From assembly GCA_012840445.1 (NCBI GenBank), contig DULI01000007.1, positions 62,001 through 126,000 on the forward strand: 64,000 bases of DNA. Direction: 5' to 3'. Each line of letters starts with the position of its first letter. Position 1 is the stretch's first letter. The notes beneath the pieces were generated by a model that saw only the letters and a program-made list of their open reading frames with translations, made no database searches and was not told the DNA's origin. A program made the position numbers and the translations under genes. This DNA is from Clostridiales bacterium. GTDB lineage: Bacteria > Bacillota > Clostridia > Oscillospirales > Acutalibacteraceae. Shown here piece by piece: positions 28,405 to 37,099 of this stretch.

Positions 28405-28944
28405 TTATTTAGTAAAAAGCGGCAGAGGTTCTAAAAAGATAATATCGGTCCGCTTTGCCGCGTCTCCCTCAGCCAGGATGGCGCAGGAACCTACTATATT
28501 GCCGCCCGCGCGATTGACAAGCTCTTCAACTGCCATAAGGGATTCGCCGGTGCTGATAACGTCGTCGACAATAAGCACCCTGCTGCCTTTTAGCAGTTTA
28601 ACGTCATCCGCACTGATATAAAGCTCCTGCTCGTGGGCGGTGGTAATGGATTTAACCTTTACGCCAAGCGGGTCCCTCATATAAAGCTTTTTGCTCTTTC
28701 TTGCCACAACATAAGGCTTGTTCGACTGCCTTGCCATCTCATAGGCGAGGGGTATGCTTTTGGCCTCGGGAGTTATGATTATATCAAATTCTGGACATTT
28801 CTTTAAAAGTTCCTTTGATGCGGCAACTGTAAGTTCCACATCTCCGAAAATTATAAACGCAGCTATGTCTATCTGATTGTTAATAGCGCACAGCGGAAGC
28901 TCGCGTTCAAGCCCTGCAATTTTCATTCTATATACATCTGCCAT
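28405..28944 (-). CDS. Type I phosphoribosyltransferase (adenine/xanthine type)
   Basis: This 179-residue protein has the PRPP-binding motif VLIVDDVISTGES around residues 120-132 and a PDIIITPEAKSIPLAYEMAR-like hood segment resembling adenine and xanthine phosphoribosyltransferases, enzymes of purine salvage. The base preference cannot be fixed from sequence; it could also be an orotate-like or regulatory relative. It is the last gene of the unit with hinT and alaS and is followed by a terminator. HinT hydrolyses nucleoside phosphoramidates, so the pair may share a link to nucleotide metabolism, but this is inference. Confidence 0.75.
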   Translation of the reverse strand: MADVYRMKIAGLERELPLCAINNQIDIAAFIIFGDVELTVAASKELLKKCPEFDIIITPEAKSIPLAYEMARQSNKPYVVARKSKKLYMRDPLGVKVKSITTAHEQELYISADDVKLLKGSRVLIVDDVISTGESLMAVEELVNRAGGNIVGSCAILAEGDAAKRTDIIFLEPLPLFTK

Positions 28945-29004
28945 ATATCAATTCAACACCTGATTCTAAAATTATTTTTTAATATGAACGACTAAACCTA
29001 ATTA

Positions 29005-29343
29005 TTAACCGGGAGGCCAGGCTAGATTCCTGCCTGCGAGCACATGAAAGTGTATATGGTTGACCGTTTGCCCGCCCTGCTCACCGCAGTTGTTGACCAC
29101 GCGAAAACCGGCTTTAAGGTCCTTCTCTTTTGCTATTGCCGATATCGCTTCGAAGATTTTGGCGATTATTTGGCTGTTTTCGGGCGAAATATCGGCAGCG
29201 CTTTCAATATGATTTTTGGGAATTACAACTGCATGAAACGGTGCCTGGGGTGCTATATCCAGAAAGGCTAACACCTCGTCGGTTTCATACACCTTCTGGC
29301 TTGGTATTTCACCTTTTACAATTTTACAAAAAATGCAATCCAT
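29005..29343 (-). CDS. hinT: HIT-family nucleotide hydrolase (HinT-like)
   Basis: The 112-residue protein starts MDCIFCKIVKGEIPSQKVY and ends with the histidine triad HIHFHVLAG near the C-terminus, the mark of Hint-branch purine phosphoramidases. A GTG three codons upstream is possible, but AAGGGTGATT precedes the ATG at 29343 well. It lies 22 nt after alaS. Some HinT proteins act on aminoacyl-adenylates made by tRNA synthetases, which would fit the alaS context; this is family knowledge, not shown here. Confidence 0.93.
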   Translation of the reverse strand: MDCIFCKIVKGEIPSQKVYETDEVLAFLDIAPQAPFHAVVIPKNHIESAADISPENSQIIAKIFEAISAIAKEKDLKAGFRVVNNCGEQGGQTVNHIHFHVLAGRNLAWPPG

Positions 29344-29365
29344 ACCAATCACCCTTAATATTATA

Positions 29366-31993
29366 TTACAATTTCAGCTGCGACCGCAATATGGTTTCGC
29401 CCTGGGATATAGCCTCCTCCACCTTGGAGGTGTCCTTCCCGCCTGCCATGGCGCTGTCCGGCCTTCCGCCGCCGTTTCCGCCGGTTACCTGGGCAACCCC
29501 TTTTACAAGGTTTCCGGCATGTGCGCCCAGATTTACAGCCTTTTTGCCGCATGCTGCCGCAAAAGTTACCTTATTGTCAGATATGCTCGCTATAAGCGCC
29601 ACGGCGTTGTCGTTTTCGGCCTTTACCTTGTCACACATGGCCCTGATCTCATCAGCGCCGGCACCAGGCATAATTGCAGTGATGAATTTAACCTCGCCGA
29701 TTGTTTTGGCTTGTGAAATCAAGTTTTTAAGTTTAATGCCCGCAATTTCTTCCTGAAGCTTTTGGATGGCCTTTTCTTTTTCTTTGAGCTCTCTCATTAC
29801 AAGTTCCGCTCTGACCATTATATCGTCCGGATTTGCGGTTTTTAAAGCCTCGGCTGTTCCGATTATCTGGTTTAAATACTTATCGAGCAGCCCGAGCACA
29901 TTCTTGCCGGTATAGGCTTCTATCCTGCGTACGCCCGAGGCCACCGAGTTTTCGGAAATAATGCGGAAAAGCCCTATTTTCGCGGTATTGTCTATGTGCG
30001 TACCGCCACAAAGCTCAATAGATTCACCTGCCGAGACCACCCGTACGGTATCCCCGTACTTTTCGCCGAATAAGGCAAGGGCTCCCAATTCTTTCGCCCT
30101 TTCAATTGGCATTTCCTCACACTTGACCTCATAGCCTGAAAGAATGGTATTGTTTACTTCGGCTTCCACTTGTTTGAGCTCTTCGGCGGTAAGCGCCGAA
30201 AAATGGGTAAAATCAAAGCGGACATGGGTCTCGTCCACGTGCTGGCCAGCCTGCTGTACATGGTTTCCCAAAACCCTGCGCAGTGCATTCTGCAGAAGAT
30301 GGGCAGCGGTGTGGTTACGCCTTATGGCCATGCGCCTTTCTACATCAATCATGGCGGTTGCGAGCTCGTTTACGCGCAATATGCCGCTTTCGGCCACCGC
30401 CTCGTGCAGGAATACCTCATCGGCGTTCTTGGTGGTATTAACAATACGCACCTTTCCACCGATATTGCTTATAAATCCTGTATCCCCCACCTGGCCTCCG
30501 CTTTCGGCATAAAACGGAGTTTTATCAAGCACAATAATGCCTTTTTCGCCCGCTTTTATTTCTGAGACAGGCTGACCGTCGACTATTATGGCCTTTATAA
30601 CACAGTCGCACGAATCCTGTTTGTAGCCTACAAATTCTGTCGGCTCAACGCCTTCAATCGGGCCGTTTTCGCTCTTCCAAGCGCTGGACTCTGAATCTTT
30701 CCGAGCCTTTCGCGCCCGCTCGCGCTGCTCTTTCATCAGTTTATTAAAGGTATCCTCGTCTACCGTCATACCCTTTTCGGCCAGGATATCCTTGGTAAGA
30801 TCCAGCGGGAAGCCGTATGTGTCATAGAGTTTAAAGGCATCCTCGCCTGACAGCACGGTGCTGCCGGTATTCATAAGATCTTCAAGCAGCTGAAGCCCCT
30901 GGTCGATTGTACGTCCGAAGTTTTCCTCCTCAACAGAAATGACCTTCTTGATAAAATCCTTCTTTTCAACAATTTCAGGATATGCGGTTTTGTTTTCTTC
31001 TATGACGGTCTCAAACAAATCTTTCAAAAATGCGTGTTTAATGCCAAGCAGACGCCCGTGGCGCGCAGCCCTTCGCAAAAGCCTGCGAAGTACATATCCG
31101 CGCCCCTCATTTGAGGGCATTACGCCGTCTGCTATCATAAATGTAATCGAGCGTATGTGGTCGGTTATTACCCTCATGGACACATCGGTTTTGGGGTCAG
31201 ATTTGTATTGAATGCCGGCAATTTTGCCAAGCTCATTCATAATATTTCTTACCGTATCAACCTCAAACAGGTTGTCCACGTCCTGCATAATGCATGCAAG
31301 CCTTTCAAGCCCCATACCGGTGTCTATATTGGGGTTGCTCAAAGGAGTATAAGTGCCCTTGCCGTCCGAGTCAAGCTGGGTAAACACAAGGTTCCAGAAT
31401 TCCACAAATCGGTCGCAGTCGCAACCAACGCCGCAGCCAGGCTTACGGCAGCCGCGGTGTTCACCGCGGTCAAAGTAAATCTCCGAACAGGGGCCGCAGG
31501 GGCCGGGGCCGTGCTCCCAGAAGTTATCCGATTTTCCAAGCCTTACTACCCTTTCTGGGGCAACACCAACATGTTTTGTCCAGATTTCAAAAGCCTCGTC
31601 GTCATTCTCGTAAATGGAAACCCAAAGCCTTTCTTTAGGCATTTGTAATACTTCGGTACAAAACTCCCATGCCCAGGAAATGGCTTCCTTCTTGAAATAG
31701 TCGCCAAAGGAAAAGTTGCCAAGCATCTCGAAATAGGTGCCATGCCTTGCGGTTTTGCCCACAAGGTCGATATCGGGCGTCCTGATACATTTCTGGCAGG
31801 TGGTAACCCTGCGCCTTGGCGGGGTCGCCTCACCCGTGAAATACTTTTTCATCGGGGCCATTCCAGAGTTTATAAGCAGAAGCGAGTTGTCATCTTTTGG
31901 GATTAAAGAGAAACTTGGGAGCCTTAAATGTCCCTTGCTTTCAAAAAAGGAAAGGTATTTTTCACGCAGCTCGTTTAAAGATGTCCATTTCAT
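29366..31993 (-). CDS. alaS: Alanyl-tRNA synthetase
   Basis: The 875-residue enzyme has the full bacterial architecture. The class II catalytic core is at the N-terminus (SFSLIPKDDNSLLLINSGMA, RHGTYFEMLGNFSFGDYF). An editing domain follows with HTAAHLL near residue 561 and CGGTH near residue 660, then the C-Ala domain with a Gly-rich GGNGGGRPD. It both charges tRNA-Ala and clears mischarged Ser and Gly. It is the first gene of a unit with hinT and a phosphoribosyltransferase, read from a near-perfect promoter at 32089-32117. The leader contains a GC-rich hairpin but no clear T-box. Confidence 0.98.
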   Translation of the reverse strand: MKWTSLNELREKYLSFFESKGHLRLPSFSLIPKDDNSLLLINSGMAPMKKYFTGEATPPRRRVTTCQKCIRTPDIDLVGKTARHGTYFEMLGNFSFGDYFKKEAISWAWEFCTEVLQMPKERLWVSIYENDDEAFEIWTKHVGVAPERVVRLGKSDNFWEHGPGPCGPCSEIYFDRGEHRGCRKPGCGVGCDCDRFVEFWNLVFTQLDSDGKGTYTPLSNPNIDTGMGLERLACIMQDVDNLFEVDTVRNIMNELGKIAGIQYKSDPKTDVSMRVITDHIRSITFMIADGVMPSNEGRGYVLRRLLRRAARHGRLLGIKHAFLKDLFETVIEENKTAYPEIVEKKDFIKKVISVEEENFGRTIDQGLQLLEDLMNTGSTVLSGEDAFKLYDTYGFPLDLTKDILAEKGMTVDEDTFNKLMKEQRERARKARKDSESSAWKSENGPIEGVEPTEFVGYKQDSCDCVIKAIIVDGQPVSEIKAGEKGIIVLDKTPFYAESGGQVGDTGFISNIGGKVRIVNTTKNADEVFLHEAVAESGILRVNELATAMIDVERRMAIRRNHTAAHLLQNALRRVLGNHVQQAGQHVDETHVRFDFTHFSALTAEELKQVEAEVNNTILSGYEVKCEEMPIERAKELGALALFGEKYGDTVRVVSAGESIELCGGTHIDNTAKIGLFRIISENSVASGVRRIEAYTGKNVLGLLDKYLNQIIGTAEALKTANPDDIMVRAELVMRELKEKEKAIQKLQEEIAGIKLKNLISQAKTIGEVKFITAIMPGAGADEIRAMCDKVKAENDNAVALIASISDNKVTFAAACGKKAVNLGAHAGNLVKGVAQVTGGNGGGRPDSAMAGGKDTSKVEEAISQGETILRSQLKL

Positions 31994-32055
31994 TAAGTAA
32001 TCATCCTATCTTTTGCAGGTTTGCAAAAAATAAATTTTACAAAATATCAATACCC

Positions 32056-32079
32056 CCGCAACCACCGGGCGGGGGCAAA
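32056..32079 (-). promoter_or_regulatory. GC-rich hairpin at the 5' end of the alaS mRNA
   Basis: The arms CCCCCGC (32053-32059) and GCGGGGG (32069-32075) form a stable stem starting within about 10 nt of the predicted transcript start. No T run follows, so it is not a terminator. It might stabilise the mRNA or be a binding site; a GGTGG in the loop is reminiscent of a T-box but the rest of that structure is absent. Confidence 0.45.
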
Positions 32080-32088
32080 CCCGAGTAA

Positions 32089-32117
32089 ATTATATCCTTT
32101 AATAAATATTTTGTCAA
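32089..32117 (-). promoter_or_regulatory. Consensus promoter of alaS
   Basis: On the minus strand TTGACA (32112-32117), a 17-bp spacer and TATAAT (32089-32094) form a perfect vegetative promoter. The predicted start lies near 32082, about 90 nt before the alaS ATG. Confidence 0.85.
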
Positions 32118-32243
32118 CTTTGTATTGGTTTTTGTATTGGTTTCACCGATAAAACACAAAATTTATTCCGGTTAATAATTATTGTAGTATTAACTTAAAC
32201 TTAAAAATATTTACCGAAATATTTATCTATTATTGCCCTTGAT

Positions 32244-32273
32244 TTTACATAAAATAGTGATAACATATATTAA
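32244..32273 (+). promoter_or_regulatory. Possible promoter of the V-ATPase operon
   Basis: TTTACA (32244-32249), an 18-bp spacer and TATTAA (32268-32273) lie about 30 bp before the first ATPase gene. The whole region is AT-rich, so the assignment is weak. Confidence 0.3.
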
Positions 32274-32301
32274 AATTTACAACTTTTGCAGGAGATGCAA
32301 T

Positions 32302-32649
32302 ATGGATAAGCGAAGACAAATGCCCGCTTCTGCTTCGGAGTTTGAAAGCGTAATAAAGCAGATACTGGATATAGACGAAATGGCGCGGGAAACTACCAGA
32401 ATGGCTCTGGAAGACCGCAAAAAAGCCGAAGAGAATATTGAAAAGCAAAAACAAGAATTAAAGCAACGGTATTTGCAAAAAGCGCATAAACGCATTGAAA
32501 AGGTTAGGGAGCAGGAGCGCAATTGGGCTGACAGCATGCTTGAAAACGAGTATAATAAGTACCAAAAGAAGCGGTTAACCTTGGAAGCTCTGGCGGAATC
32601 AAATATTGAAAAATGGGCGGACGAGATATTTAAAAAGATAATCAGCTAA
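32302..32649 (+). CDS. V-type ATPase peripheral stalk subunit (G/H type)
   Basis: This 115-residue protein is nearly all charged alpha helix, with a long coiled coil rich in Glu, Lys, Arg and Gln (about residues 30-90). It occupies the first position of the V-ATPase operon, where the peripheral stalk partner of subunit E is often encoded. The start MDKRRQMP at 32302 is chosen because GGAG lies 7 nt upstream; a longer in-frame form would begin in AT-rich leader. The assignment rests on structure and position, since stalk subunits have little sequence conservation. Confidence 0.75.
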   Translation: MDKRRQMPASASEFESVIKQILDIDEMARETTRMALEDRKKAEENIEKQKQELKQRYLQKAHKRIEKVREQERNWADSMLENEYNKYQKKRLTLEALAESNIEKWADEIFKKIIS

Positions 32650-32668
32650 TATTTGCGGGGTTTTTAAT

Positions 32669-33727
32669 ATGCAACTGTCCTCTGCAGCAGCTTATTCAAT
32701 AATACCGATTATAAGGGCAAAATACGGCATCAGGCTTAGCCTTCGTGATTACGATGAACTTATAAAATTAAAAACAGTGGCAGAAGTTGTTGCCTACCTT
32801 AAAAACCGCACCCACTATTCCAAGGTATTAAAAGGCATATCGGAAACATCGCTGCACCGCGGGAATCTGGAAAAGCTGATAAACAAAAACCAGTTAAACG
32901 AAATTTTGCGCATTTGCAGGTTCGAGAAGACGGTTGGCGAGCACCTGTTTTCGTATGTGGTATCCCAGGCAGAAATTGAAGAATTGCTTAAATTCGCCCG
33001 CTTTTTGGCAGCCGGGCATCCGGAGGACTATATTTTGGACGCCTCGCACGCCATAAACAGTTTTTCTCACATAGATTTCATGAAATTAGCTTCAATCCAC
33101 ACATTTCCTGAGTTTTTTGACTTTATAAGACATACAAAATTCAAGACAGTTTTAAAAGACCAGGTGGACGACATTCAAAGCCTTGATTTTCCGCGATTTG
33201 AGGCTGCACTGTTCAGAAAACTTTACAGCGACACTTTTAAAATTATCAATACCGAGTTTCCGGCCGCAGCCAGAACCCTGCTTAAATCTCTTTTTGCCCT
33301 AAAGGTCGAACTAAACGATATTCTTCTAATCTACCGCGCAAAGCGTTTTTATAATCTTGACCCCGCGTCTATAAACAAATTGGTTACAGGCATTAGGTAT
33401 CTTTTATCCGAAAAAATGCTGAAACGTATGGTAAATGCTGAAAGCCCTGATGAGATACTTAAAATTCTAAACAGCTCCAAATACAAAAAATTCATAAGGC
33501 TTTACGGTTTCGAGAATCCCGAATTGTTCAAAAACCACGTGTTGCAGCACCAGGCCGAAAGACTGATTAAAATTTCCATCAACCCTCCCGTGGTTATGGC
33601 ATGTTTTATCATCCTGACAGAAATAGAAAAAGAAAACCTCACCAGTTTAATAGAAGGAGTCAGATACAGGCTGTCGCAGGAGGAAATAAAAAAAATGCTG
33701 GTATTGACAAGAAAGGCAGGTGATTGA
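32669..33727 (+). CDS. ntpC: V-type ATPase subunit C (AC39/d type)
   Basis: The 352-residue protein is mostly helical and matches the funnel-shaped C subunit that links the central stalk to the membrane K ring. Supporting segments are LSSAAAYSIIPIIRAKYGIR at the N-terminus and repeated LLKFARFLAAG and YRAKRFYNL motifs. It follows the stalk subunit by 19 nt and overlaps the most upstream possible start of subunit I by a few bases. This gene order, with C before I, differs from that of Enterococcus hirae. Confidence 0.9.
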   Translation: MQLSSAAAYSIIPIIRAKYGIRLSLRDYDELIKLKTVAEVVAYLKNRTHYSKVLKGISETSLHRGNLEKLINKNQLNEILRICRFEKTVGEHLFSYVVSQAEIEELLKFARFLAAGHPEDYILDASHAINSFSHIDFMKLASIHTFPEFFDFIRHTKFKTVLKDQVDDIQSLDFPRFEAALFRKLYSDTFKIINTEFPAAARTLLKSLFALKVELNDILLIYRAKRFYNLDPASINKLVTGIRYLLSEKMLKRMVNAESPDEILKILNSSKYKKFIRLYGFENPELFKNHVLQHQAERLIKISINPPVVMACFIILTEIEKENLTSLIEGVRYRLSQEEIKKMLVLTRKAGD

Positions 33728-33729
33728 GG

Positions 33730-35646
33730 TTGGCAGTCCAAAGCATGAAGATGGTAAGCATTACAGGCGATTATTCCAAGCTTAACGATGCTGTGGGCGC
33801 CTGCCTGGATACGGGCTGTTTTCATCCCGAGCACGCTTCAAAAGTAATGACCAACTTTACCGACTTCAGCCTGTTTGCCGAGGAAAACCCATTTTCCGAA
33901 AGGCTCCAGAGAATCAGTGATTTTTTGGACAGAATACAAAAAAAGCCGCGCATTGTCGGTTTCCAGCATATGGCCGACAAGGAAGCGGACGAAAAGCTGA
34001 ATAAATTTATTAAGGATTTGGACAATTTTGAGCAGCAAAAGAGCGAGCTTAAAGGGTTGATTCAGGAAAACCGGCAGGCGGTTGCCCAGTTGGAACATTT
34101 CTACAGCCTTAATATAGATCTTAACAAACTGCTGACTTCGGAATTTGTTAAAGTCAGGTTTGGAAAACTTCCTGTTGAAAGCTACGAAAACATCAAAAAC
34201 TACACCAAAAATCCCTATGTGCTGTTTTTCCCCTATTCCAAAGACCAGTCTTACTACTGGGGAATGTATGTCGCACCAGTCTCGGCAATTGATGAGGTCG
34301 ACCGCATATTTAACCTGCTTTTCTTTGAGCGCACGCGGCTGCCTAAAGATTTTGGAACACCGGAAGAGGTTATAAATTCCCGCAAAAAGGCATTAAGCAA
34401 GGCAGAGGCCGATTTAAAGGCTTTGGATGAAAATATTAAGAGTTATTTTGCCGAGAATGAAGAAACGATAATGCAGATATACTCCTATATAGCCCGCCGT
34501 AATGACGAGTATGAAATTAAAAAGTATGCCACCAAATATAAAAACTATTTTATGCTGGTGGGCTGGATTCCGGAAAGTGAGTACAGTCAGTTTGAAAACG
34601 CCCTGAAACAAATTGACGGTATTGAGCTTGATTACGACAATCCCGAACAGGTAAAACATCTGACACCGCCCACCAAGCTTAAAAACCGCGGACTCTTTAA
34701 ATATTTTGAGTATTTCGTTGAAATGTACGGGGTGCCGAACTACCATGAGATTGACCCCACAGCCATTGTGGCAATCACATATACCCTGCTTTTTGGAATT
34801 ATGTTTGCCGATGTGGGGCAAGGCATAATACTCGCGCTAGTCGGGTTGTTTATGCACAAATTCAAAAAAATGCAGCTTGGCAGAATACTAATACCCTGTG
34901 GTATTGCAAGCACGGTTTTCGGATTTGTGTTCGGCAGCCTGTTCGGATTCGAACACGCGCTGGACCCCTTGTACCACAGTTTGGGACTCGAGGGCAAGCC
35001 GGTGGAAATAATGGAGTCGGCAACCGGAATCGTTGTAGTGTCTATCGGTCTTGGCGTTGTGTTAATTATTTTGGCGATGCTTTTGAGCATTATATCAAGC
35101 ATTAAGCAAAAAAACCTTGCCAACGCAATATTTGGCCACAACGGTATTGCCGGGATGGTACTGTATTTAAGCCTGCTTCTTGTTGTTGGCGGTTCTTTTA
35201 TGAGTTTAGAGCTTCCGGTCGGTAAAATTGCATTTGCCGGAATTGTACTACCAATTATTCTAATCTTCTTCAAACATCCTATATCTGATTTAATAAAATA
35301 CCGCAAAATCCAAATACACAGCGTTTCCGACTTCTTTATAGAAAACTTTTTTGAAATGTTTGAAGTACTGTTAAGCTACCTTACAAACACATTGAGTTTT
35401 ATGAGGGTCGGCGCCTTTGTGCTGATACATTCTGGCATGATGATGGCATTCTTCGCCCTGGCCGAAATGATGGGTGGTGGAATTGGTACCGCTATGATGA
35501 TTGTTTTCGGCAACGTGTTTGTTATAGCACTTGAAGGATTGCTTGTGGGCATTCAGGTTTTAAGGCTTGAATTTTATGAGATGTTCAGCCGGTTTTACAA
35601 CGGTGACGGAGTATTATACAAACCTGTTGCCGTAAAAGCAGAATAA
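33730..35646 (+). CDS. ntpI: V-type ATPase subunit I (membrane a-type subunit)
   Basis: This protein of about 638 residues has an N-terminal cytoplasmic half with a coiled-coil arm and a C-terminal half with about seven or eight membrane helices. The helix region (GMMMAFFALAEMMGGGIGTA and IALEGLLVGIQVLRLEFYEM) forms the half-channels against the K ring. A TTG at 33730 preceded by AGGTGA at 6 nt gives the family-typical N-terminus MAVQSMKMVSITG; a TTG at 33724 is also in frame. LEFYEMFSRFYNGDG near the end is characteristic of the family. Confidence 0.93.
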   Translation: MAVQSMKMVSITGDYSKLNDAVGACLDTGCFHPEHASKVMTNFTDFSLFAEENPFSERLQRISDFLDRIQKKPRIVGFQHMADKEADEKLNKFIKDLDNFEQQKSELKGLIQENRQAVAQLEHFYSLNIDLNKLLTSEFVKVRFGKLPVESYENIKNYTKNPYVLFFPYSKDQSYYWGMYVAPVSAIDEVDRIFNLLFFERTRLPKDFGTPEEVINSRKKALSKAEADLKALDENIKSYFAENEETIMQIYSYIARRNDEYEIKKYATKYKNYFMLVGWIPESEYSQFENALKQIDGIELDYDNPEQVKHLTPPTKLKNRGLFKYFEYFVEMYGVPNYHEIDPTAIVAITYTLLFGIMFADVGQGIILALVGLFMHKFKKMQLGRILIPCGIASTVFGFVFGSLFGFEHALDPLYHSLGLEGKPVEIMESATGIVVVSIGLGVVLIILAMLLSIISSIKQKNLANAIFGHNGIAGMVLYLSLLLVVGGSFMSLELPVGKIAFAGIVLPIILIFFKHPISDLIKYRKIQIHSVSDFFIENFFEMFEVLLSYLTNTLSFMRVGAFVLIHSGMMMAFFALAEMMGGGIGTAMMIVFGNVFVIALEGLLVGIQVLRLEFYEMFSRFYNGDGVLYKPVAVKAE

Positions 35647-35678
35647 ACAATAAAAATGCATAAGGGGAAGTGTTTATT

Positions 35679-36158
35679 ATGACTACATTATCAACAATTA
35701 TGGCATTTGGACTTCCGGTACTTTGTTTAGCAGTTTCGATATTTGTATGTGTCAGAACAATGAAAAAAAGCAGGAATTTCCGCAAGGCTATTGCAAGGCA
35801 TTTGGTAACTTTGGTTGTGGCTTTGGCGGTTTGTTCGGTGCTTACGGTACTGGCCGCTAACGGCGATACCGACACGGCAGCTCAAGCCGTTCAGGCCACT
35901 GCCGGAACTGATAGCGGTGCCGGGCTTGCCACCTCGTTAGGTTTTATCGGTGCGGCTTTAAGCGTAGGGCTTGCCGCAATCGGCGCGGGTATTGCCCTTT
36001 CCGGCGGTGCGCCGGCGGCTATCGGCGCAATATCGGAAGACCCACAGGCATTTGGTAAAGCCATGATTTTCGTCGTTCTTGGCGAGGCGGTTGCCATTTA
36101 CGGATTTATTATCGCGTTTATGATACTTATGAAAATACCCAACCTGCCACAGCTGTAA
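35679..36158 (+). CDS. ntpK: V-type ATPase subunit K (proteolipid ring)
   Basis: The 159-residue protein has four membrane helices. The second hairpin is a good proteolipid pair with the ion-binding glutamate E136 in VVLGEAVAIYG. The first hairpin lacks an acidic residue and looks diverged. Where the Na+ type of E. hirae has Gln in the third helix this protein appears to have Leu (residue 107), and Ala follows the glutamate, which leans toward H+ coupling. The ATG at 35679 is preferred to a GTG at 35670 because AAGGGG lies 11 nt upstream. Confidence 0.92.
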   Translation: MTTLSTIMAFGLPVLCLAVSIFVCVRTMKKSRNFRKAIARHLVTLVVALAVCSVLTVLAANGDTDTAAQAVQATAGTDSGAGLATSLGFIGAALSVGLAAIGAGIALSGGAPAAIGAISEDPQAFGKAMIFVVLGEAVAIYGFIIAFMILMKIPNLPQL

Positions 36159-36173
36159 TTAAGGTGAATTACT

Positions 36174-36482
36174 ATGCGTTTTATGCTGATTAGTGATAAT
36201 CACGATACCGCAACCGGCCTTCGCCTTGCGGGTATTGACGGAGTGATTGTACACAGCAAAGAAGAAGTTGCAAATGCCCTTAACAAAGTTTTGCAAAGCG
36301 ATGATATCGGGATTGTGCTTATAACCGAAAAGTTAGTTCCGCTTTGCCCTGATATAATTAACGACATAAAACTCAACCGAAAGGTTCCGTTAATCGTGGA
36401 AATACCCGACCGCCATGTTGAAGGGCGCAGAAAGGATTCCATTATCCGCTATGTGCGTGAAGCAATTGGCGTTAAGATTTAA
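36174..36482 (+). CDS. ntpF: V-type ATPase subunit F
   Basis: This 102-residue protein starts MRFMLISDNHDTATGLRLAG and contains IGIVLITEKLVPLCPDII and VPLIVEIPDRH, typical of the Rossmann-like F subunit that sits in the central rotor stalk with subunit D. It follows subunit K by 15 nt and precedes subunit E by a few nt. Naming varies: the equivalent gene is ntpG in E. hirae. Confidence 0.9.
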   Translation: MRFMLISDNHDTATGLRLAGIDGVIVHSKEEVANALNKVLQSDDIGIVLITEKLVPLCPDIINDIKLNRKVPLIVEIPDRHVEGRRKDSIIRYVREAIGVKI

Positions 36483-36494
36483 GGGGTGAAGATT

Positions 36495-37079
36495 TTGCCG
36501 GTTCAAGAAAAACTGTATAATTTTGTCTCTGCAATTACGAAGGAAGCGGAGCGAAAGCGGCAACAAATCCAGCAGGAAACCAAGGATTACATTTCGGCAG
36601 AGCTTGAAAAGGCTGAAAACGAAGCGCTATATGAAAGCTATCATTTAATTCAGAACAGCATCTCCCAAATAAGAAACGAAATATGGCAGGAAGTGTCCGA
36701 AAAGGTCTTGGAATATAAGTATTTGCTAATAGAGCGCCGTAACGAGATATGGCGCGAAGTATTTAATCTGGTGGAACGCCGTGTCAAGGATTTTGCGGGT
36801 TCTGAGAAATACGAAGAATTTTTAAAAAAGGCCGCCCTTCAAGCATACAATCTGCTTTCCGGCAAGGTCACCGTATACATCCGGCCTGAAGACAAAAAAT
36901 TTGAGGACTTAATAAAAAGCATTCTACCCGAATGCGAGATCGTGGTTGACAATACCATAGAATTTGGCGGAATAAAGATGGCCGCGGACGGTAGCAAAAT
37001 AATTGATAATACGCTTGATACCCGGATTAAAACCGAATGCAAGCAATTCACAAATACCCGTGAACTTATTATTTCGTAA
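36495..37079 (+). CDS. ntpE: V-type ATPase subunit E (peripheral stalk)
   Basis: The protein of about 194 residues has an N-terminal coiled coil (about residues 10-80) and a C-terminal globular domain ending with GGIKMAADGSKIIDNTLDTR, the hallmark of subunit E. It links the A3B3 head to the stator. A TTG at 36495 has GGGGTGA about 6 nt upstream; a GTG at 36486 is in frame but sits within that ribosome binding site. It lies 12 nt after subunit F. Confidence 0.92.
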   Translation: MPVQEKLYNFVSAITKEAERKRQQIQQETKDYISAELEKAENEALYESYHLIQNSISQIRNEIWQEVSEKVLEYKYLLIERRNEIWREVFNLVERRVKDFAGSEKYEEFLKKAALQAYNLLSGKVTVYIRPEDKKFEDLIKSILPECEIVVDNTIEFGGIKMAADGSKIIDNTLDTRIKTECKQFTNTRELIIS

Positions 37080-37099
37080 AAACTTTTGGAGGTTATGCC

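Noticed and set aside
32041-32082. T-box element upstream of alaS
   Set aside because: A GGTGG followed by GCG is present, but the full T-box sequence, stem I and a terminator are missing.
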